Positions 6,779 through 9,820 of a DNA stretch of 9,820 nucleotides are shown here, piece by piece (position 1 is the first letter of the stretch; each line of letters opens with the position of its first letter). The DNA is from Pseudomonadota bacterium (lineage in GTDB: Bacteria > Pseudomonadota > Alphaproteobacteria > UBA828 > JAPUJA01): positions 1-9,820 of the forward strand of contig JAPUJA010000298.1 in the NCBI GenBank assembly GCA_027296525.1, in the 5' to 3' direction. Below the pieces are notes generated by a model. That model was given only the letters and a program-made list of their open reading frames with translations. It was not told the DNA's origin and made no database searches. The translations under genes were made by a program, and so were the position numbers.

Positions 6779-8083
6779 TTACCACTTCTTCTCGAAGCGC
6801 TTGCGCAAATAAATCGCGATCGCGTTCATCGCGATCAGGAAGACGAGCAGGACGATGATGGCCGCCGAGGTCTTCTCGAGGAAGCCACGCTCGGGTCGGT
6901 CGGCCCAGAGGAAGACCTGGACGGGAAGGACGGTCGCCGGATCGAAGGGCCCTTCCGGGATCTCCATGATGAAGGCGACCATGCCGATCATCAAGAGCGG
7001 CGCGGTCTCGCCGAGCGCGCGCGCCATGCCGATGATCGTGCCGGTGAGGATGCCGGGCAGCGCGAGCGGCAGGACATGCTGCGTGACGACCTGCATCGGC
7101 GAGGCCCCGATGCCGTAAGCCGCCTCGCGGATCGAGGGCGGAACGGCGCCCAGAGCGGCGCGCGTCGTGATGATGATGGTGGGCAGCGTCATCAGCATCA
7201 GCGTCAGCCCGCCCACGATGGGGGCCGAGCGCGGCAGCTCGAAGACCTGGAGGAAGATCGCGAGTCCCAAGAGGCCAAAGATGATCGAGGGCACCGCCGC
7301 GAGATTGTTGACGTTGACCTCGATGAAATCGGTCCAGCGGTTCTTGGGCGCGAATTCTTCGAGGTAGATGGCGCTCGCGACCCCGATGGGAAACGCCAGC
7401 ACCAGCGTCATCAAGAGGGTGAAGAAGGAGCCCACCACCGCGCCCCAGATGCCCGCCGTCTCCGGATAACGGGAATCGGCGTTGGTGAAGAAGCGGTGGT
7501 TGAAACCGAGGTCGATCGCGCCCTGTTCGTCAAGCGCATCGATCCAGGCGATCTGCCGGTCGCTCAATCGGCGCTCGGTCTCAGGCACATCCCGCGCGAT
7601 CTGGCCCTTGATCAGCATGTCGAGATCGCTGGCCGCGGGAAAGCTAATCCGTTCCGTCCGCCCGATGAGCCCCGGATCATCGAGCAGGAGCGCGCGCAAC
7701 TCGTGACGCGCCGAGGGGCTCACGAGCTTTTGAAGCGCGCGTTTCTCCTTGCGTTCCGTGACCTCGGGAAAGAGCTCAGCCAGGCTCCGAGAGATGAGCG
7801 CGCCATAATCGGCACGCCGGAGCACCTCGGGCTCGTGCGTGCCCTCGGGATCGATCACCGCGGGGTCGAAATAAACCGAGAGCTCGATCGAGGTCTGCAG
7901 GAAGGCGGGGTGGGCCTTGTAGGCGATGCCCCCCAAGAGCAGGAAAAGGAACCCCGCCGCGGTCACGAGGGCGGCGATGCCGTAGGCCTTGAAACGGCGT
8001 TCGGCCCGGTGGCGGCTTTTGAGCCGGGCCAATTGGCCGCTCGAGCGCTGCCAGAGCGGGGCATCGGTGGGCCGCTCAGTCAT
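6779..8083 (-). CDS. pstA: Phosphate ABC transporter permease PstA, long form
   Basis: A 434-residue inner-membrane permease that forms the phosphate channel with PstC. One N-terminal helix (about 34-54) is followed by a large soluble, probably periplasmic, segment of about 155 residues. That region resembles the N-terminal domain of unknown function (DUF3333) found on alphaproteobacterial PstA. The core permease domain (about 211-430) has roughly six helices and carries the EAA loop REAAYGIGASPMQVVTQHVLP at 319-339, which contacts PstB. E. coli PstA, at about 300 residues, lacks the extra segment. The ATG lies within the end of pstC, with an 8-bp overlap and no good ribosome binding site, so coupled translation is likely. 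A 100-bp gap separates it from pstB. Confidence 0.95.
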   Translation of the reverse strand: MTERPTDAPLWQRSSGQLARLKSRHRAERRFKAYGIAALVTAAGFLFLLLGGIAYKAHPAFLQTSIELSVYFDPAVIDPEGTHEPEVLRRADYGALISRSLAELFPEVTERKEKRALQKLVSPSARHELRALLLDDPGLIGRTERISFPAASDLDMLIKGQIARDVPETERRLSDRQIAWIDALDEQGAIDLGFNHRFFTNADSRYPETAGIWGAVVGSFFTLLMTLVLAFPIGVASAIYLEEFAPKNRWTDFIEVNVNNLAAVPSIIFGLLGLAIFLQVFELPRSAPIVGGLTLMLMTLPTIIITTRAALGAVPPSIREAAYGIGASPMQVVTQHVLPLALPGILTGTIIGMARALGETAPLLMIGMVAFIMEIPEGPFDPATVLPVQVFLWADRPERGFLEKTSAAIIVLLVFLIAMNAIAIYLRKRFEKKW

Positions 8084-9452
8084 AGCGTTCGCGATATTTG
8101 CGCACCACGCCGAGCGCGATCACATTGAGCGCGAGGGTCGCGAGGAAGAGCACGAAGCCGAGCGCGAAGGCGGCCAAGGTCTTCGCGCTGTCGAACTCCT
8201 GATCGCCGACCAGGAGGGTCACGATCTGAACCGTCACGGTGGTGACCGCTTCGAGCGGATTGGCCGTCAGATTCGCCGCCAGCCCCGCGGCCATCACGAC
8301 GATCATGGTTTCGCCGACGGCGCGCGAGACGGCGAGCAGGACGGCGGCGACGATGCCGGGAAGGGCGGCGGGCAACACGACTCTTCGGATGGTTTCCGAT
8401 TTGGTCGCGCCGAGCGCGAGTGAGCCTTCGCGAAGCGACTGGGGCACGGCGGTGATCACGTCGTCGGAAAGCGACGAGATGAAGGGGATGATCATGATTC
8501 CCATGACTCCGCCGGCCGCGAGCGCGCTTTCCGAGGCGACGTCGAGGCCAAGCACGCTTCCGGCCTCGCGCAGCGCGGGCGCCACGGTGAGGGCCGCGAA
8601 GAAGCCGTAAACCACGGTTGGAATCCCGGCCAGGAGCTCCAAGAGTGGCTTCGTGATGTCACGCACCCAGGGCTTCGCGTATTCCGCCATGTAGATCGCG
8701 GCGAACAGCCCGATGGGCACGGCGAAGGCCATCGCGATTACCGTGATGAGGAGCGTGCCGGTAAAAAGCGGGATCGCCCCGAAGGCGCCGCTCGAGCCCA
8801 CCTGGTCCTCGCGGATCGCGGTCTGGGGGCTCCATTCGATGCCGAACAGGAACTCGGCTACCGGCACGATGCTGAAGAAGCGGATGGTCTCGAACAGGAC
8901 CGAGAGGATGATGCCGATGGTGGTGAGGATCGAAACCGTCGAGGCGGCGAGCAGGAAGAGCCGCACCGCCTGCTCGACTCGGTTGCGGGCGCGGAAACCG
9001 GGCGCGATGCGCCGCCAGGCGAAGCCGAAGCCGGCGATGCCGAGCGCGAGAGCGGCCCCGACGAGGCCGGCGCGCGCCGTCGTCTTGAGCCGGAGATAGT
9101 CCTCGGCCGCCCCCTGAAGCGCAGGCGTGGCGGCCGAGATCCGTCCTTCCGCGATGTTGCGCACATCGTTCAGGAAAAGCCCGAGCATTTCCGGCGACTG
9201 GGGGGCGAGCTCGGGCGGCAGCGCCCCGACGATAAAGGCCTCGAGGATGCGCGCTTCGAGAACCGTCCAAAGCAGAAAGACGAGGAGCGATGGAAGCCCG
9301 CACCAGAGCGCGATGTAATAGCCGTAATAGCTGGGCAGTGAGTGCAGCTCGCTCAAGCGCCCGCCGACCGTGGCGCGCGCACGCCGGCGGCCGAGATAGT
9401 AGCCGAGCGCGGTGAGCGCGAGGAGAGTGGCGATGAAGACCGTGTATTCCAA
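8076..9452 (-). CDS. pstC: Phosphate ABC transporter permease PstC, long form
   Basis: A 458-residue inner-membrane permease, partner of PstA. The N-terminal ~150 residues hold predicted helices (about 2-20, 43-66 and 128-146) around a soluble stretch and resemble the PstC N-terminal extension domain known from alphaproteobacteria. The core (about 160-450) has further helices and the EAA loop REGSLALGATKSETIRRVVLP at 341-361 that docks PstB. E. coli PstC is about 320 residues. The start is a TTG at 9450-9452: no ATG or GTG occurs in frame between it and the upstream stop at 9528-9530, and GGGAG lies 9 nt upstream. It is the first gene of the operon, behind a Pho box. The periplasmic binding protein PstS is not encoded in the window. 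Confidence 0.93.
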   Translation of the reverse strand: MEYTVFIATLLALTALGYYLGRRRARATVGGRLSELHSLPSYYGYYIALWCGLPSLLVFLLWTVLEARILEAFIVGALPPELAPQSPEMLGLFLNDVRNIAEGRISAATPALQGAAEDYLRLKTTARAGLVGAALALGIAGFGFAWRRIAPGFRARNRVEQAVRLFLLAASTVSILTTIGIILSVLFETIRFFSIVPVAEFLFGIEWSPQTAIREDQVGSSGAFGAIPLFTGTLLITVIAMAFAVPIGLFAAIYMAEYAKPWVRDITKPLLELLAGIPTVVYGFFAALTVAPALREAGSVLGLDVASESALAAGGVMGIMIIPFISSLSDDVITAVPQSLREGSLALGATKSETIRRVVLPAALPGIVAAVLLAVSRAVGETMIVVMAAGLAANLTANPLEAVTTVTVQIVTLLVGDQEFDSAKTLAAFALGFVLFLATLALNVIALGVVRKYRERYD

Positions 9453-9461
9453 GCGATGGCG

Positions 9462-9466
9462 CTCCC
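9462..9466 (-). promoter_or_regulatory. pstC: Ribosome binding site supporting the TTG start of pstC
   Basis: GGGAG on the - strand lies 9 nt before the TTG codon at 9450-9452. This supports the non-ATG start, since the short open frame upstream offers no ATG or GTG. Confidence 0.6.
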
Positions 9467-9524
9467 GGACCGGGTCGTTGAGGGCGATTGCCGGTCGGCC
9501 CGAGCCGAGTGTCGGGATGCAAGA

Positions 9525-9558
9525 GGATTACGACGGTTCTGTGACAGTTTTGTGAAAA
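9525..9558 (-). promoter_or_regulatory. Pho box and promoter of the pstCAB-phoU-phoB operon
   Basis: On the - strand three 7-bp units recur every 11 bp: TTTTCAC (9552-9558), CTGTCAC (9541-9547) and CCGTCGT (9530-9536). The 4-bp spacers include AAAA and AGAA. This is the known PhoB-box layout (CTGTCAT-like units with AT-rich 4-bp spacers). A -10 candidate, TAATCC (9525-9530), begins 10 nt after the CTGTCAC unit, the spacing seen in E. coli Pho promoters where the box replaces the -35. The resulting leader before the pstC start would be about 65 nt. The operon's own product PhoB is the expected activator. Confidence 0.8.
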
Positions 9559-9600
9559 CGCCTATCGAGAGCAGGCGGGCTTTGGCTCTTGTCGTGGCAA

Positions 9601-9620
9601 GAAACATGCTCGCGTGTTTC
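9601..9620. other. 8-bp hairpin in the pstC upstream region
   Basis: GAAACATG (9601-9608) pairs with CGTGTTTC (9613-9620), with one G-T wobble, around a CTCG tetraloop. No T-run follows on the + strand; on the - strand a few T lie in the stem end. It lies between the two Pho boxes. It could be the terminator of a short transcript or a boundary element; nothing decides this. Confidence 0.35.
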
Positions 9621-9743
9621 GCGGGCTTTCATGTGGCTTCATCTGGCTTCGACCGGGGCCATCTAAATCCCGGAGTGGGCTTGATTTTAGGAGCGTCGTG
9701 AGCACATAGTGTTTCAAGCGATGCCACCCCGTATCACATTATT

Positions 9744-9772
9744 TTGTCACCCCGTTGTCACCCCTAGCGTCA
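9744..9772 (+). promoter_or_regulatory. Second Pho box, facing the right edge
   Basis: On the + strand TTGTCAC (9744-9750), TTGTCAC (9755-9761) and AGCGTCA (9766-9772) recur with an exact 11-bp period, with spacers CCCG and CCCT. This matches the PhoB-box pattern, although the spacers are C-rich rather than A/T-rich. The orientation implies a PhoB-controlled gene beginning beyond the window. The only -10-like stretch, TATCTA (9801-9806), lies farther from the box than in E. coli Pho promoters, so the exact promoter is uncertain. Confidence 0.7.
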
Positions 9773-9820
9773 TTTTCACATGCCAAGACGGAACTCGAAA
9801 TATCTAACTGACCCCGGCAT

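Larger units (their letters stand above)
9453..9820. other. Non-coding control region upstream of pstC
   Basis: These 368 bp hold no convincing gene. The open frames crossing it have no family-like content. It contains the pstC ribosome binding site, a Pho box facing pstC (9530-9558), a hairpin (9601-9620), a short run of GGCTTtC-like repeats (about 9624-9651) and a second Pho box facing right (9744-9772). It is less GC-rich than the coding DNA, especially at 9730-9820. The layout suggests a divergent promoter region. Confidence 0.6.

Noticed and set aside
6677..8128. 483-codon open frame on the + strand opposite pstA
   Set aside because: The composition is charged and repetitive, without recognisable domains. 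pstA on the - strand has clear permease motifs and operon context.
9342..9701. 119-codon + strand frame across the pstC start and upstream region
   Set aside because: No ribosome binding site or family resemblance; it runs antisense to pstC and through the Pho box and the hairpin.
9780..9820. ATG on the + strand just after the second Pho box, open to the window edge
   Set aside because: It sits directly at the end of the box, leaving no space for a promoter start or ribosome binding site. Only 13 codons are visible, so it cannot be called a gene.

Overview
The window is GC-rich, densely coded bacterial DNA. Long N-terminally extended PstC and PstA permeases, a pst-phoU-phoB gene order and the overall protein style suggest an alphaproteobacterium. 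This is inference from protein style; no rRNA or other taxonomic marker is present. I see no mobile element, CRISPR array, tRNA or rRNA. It looks like ordinary chromosome, and I did not find a clearly new biological system. The most informative non-coding signals are two PhoB-box arrays at the right end and a hairpin-forming tandem repeat at the phoB stop codon.

Left part, + strand (1-4265). The 3' part of a glutathionyl-hydroquinone reductase gene (YqjG/xi-class GST) is cut by the window edge. It is followed 30 bp later by a three-cluster iron-sulfur protein with CDGSH, divergent 4Fe-4S and CDGSH domains, probably in the same operon. After a hairpin-rich spacer of 236 bp comes an AmpG-like MFS transporter. 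After a further 151 bp spacer with a possible terminator and promoter comes a complete alanine dehydrogenase (ald) with all expected active-site residues.

Right part, - strand (9452 down to 4395). A phosphate uptake and signalling operon reads pstC, pstA, pstB, phoU, phoB. The genes are packed tightly: pstC and pstA overlap by 8 bp, phoU and phoB overlap by 4 bp (ATGA), and pstB and phoU are 29 bp apart. Only pstA-pstB has a real gap (100 bp), holding a hairpin and an AT-rich possible promoter. PstC/PstA/PstB form the membrane channel and ATPase for phosphate import. PhoU links transporter status to signalling, and PhoB is the response regulator. The binding protein PstS and the kinase PhoR are not in the window. 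The operon converges on ald, with a 129 bp spacer between them.

Right end (9453-9820). About 370 bp appear non-coding. A three-unit Pho box with 11-bp periodicity faces pstC, so PhoB probably controls its own operon. A second three-unit Pho box faces the opposite way near the right edge, predicting a divergent phosphate-regulated gene just outside the window.
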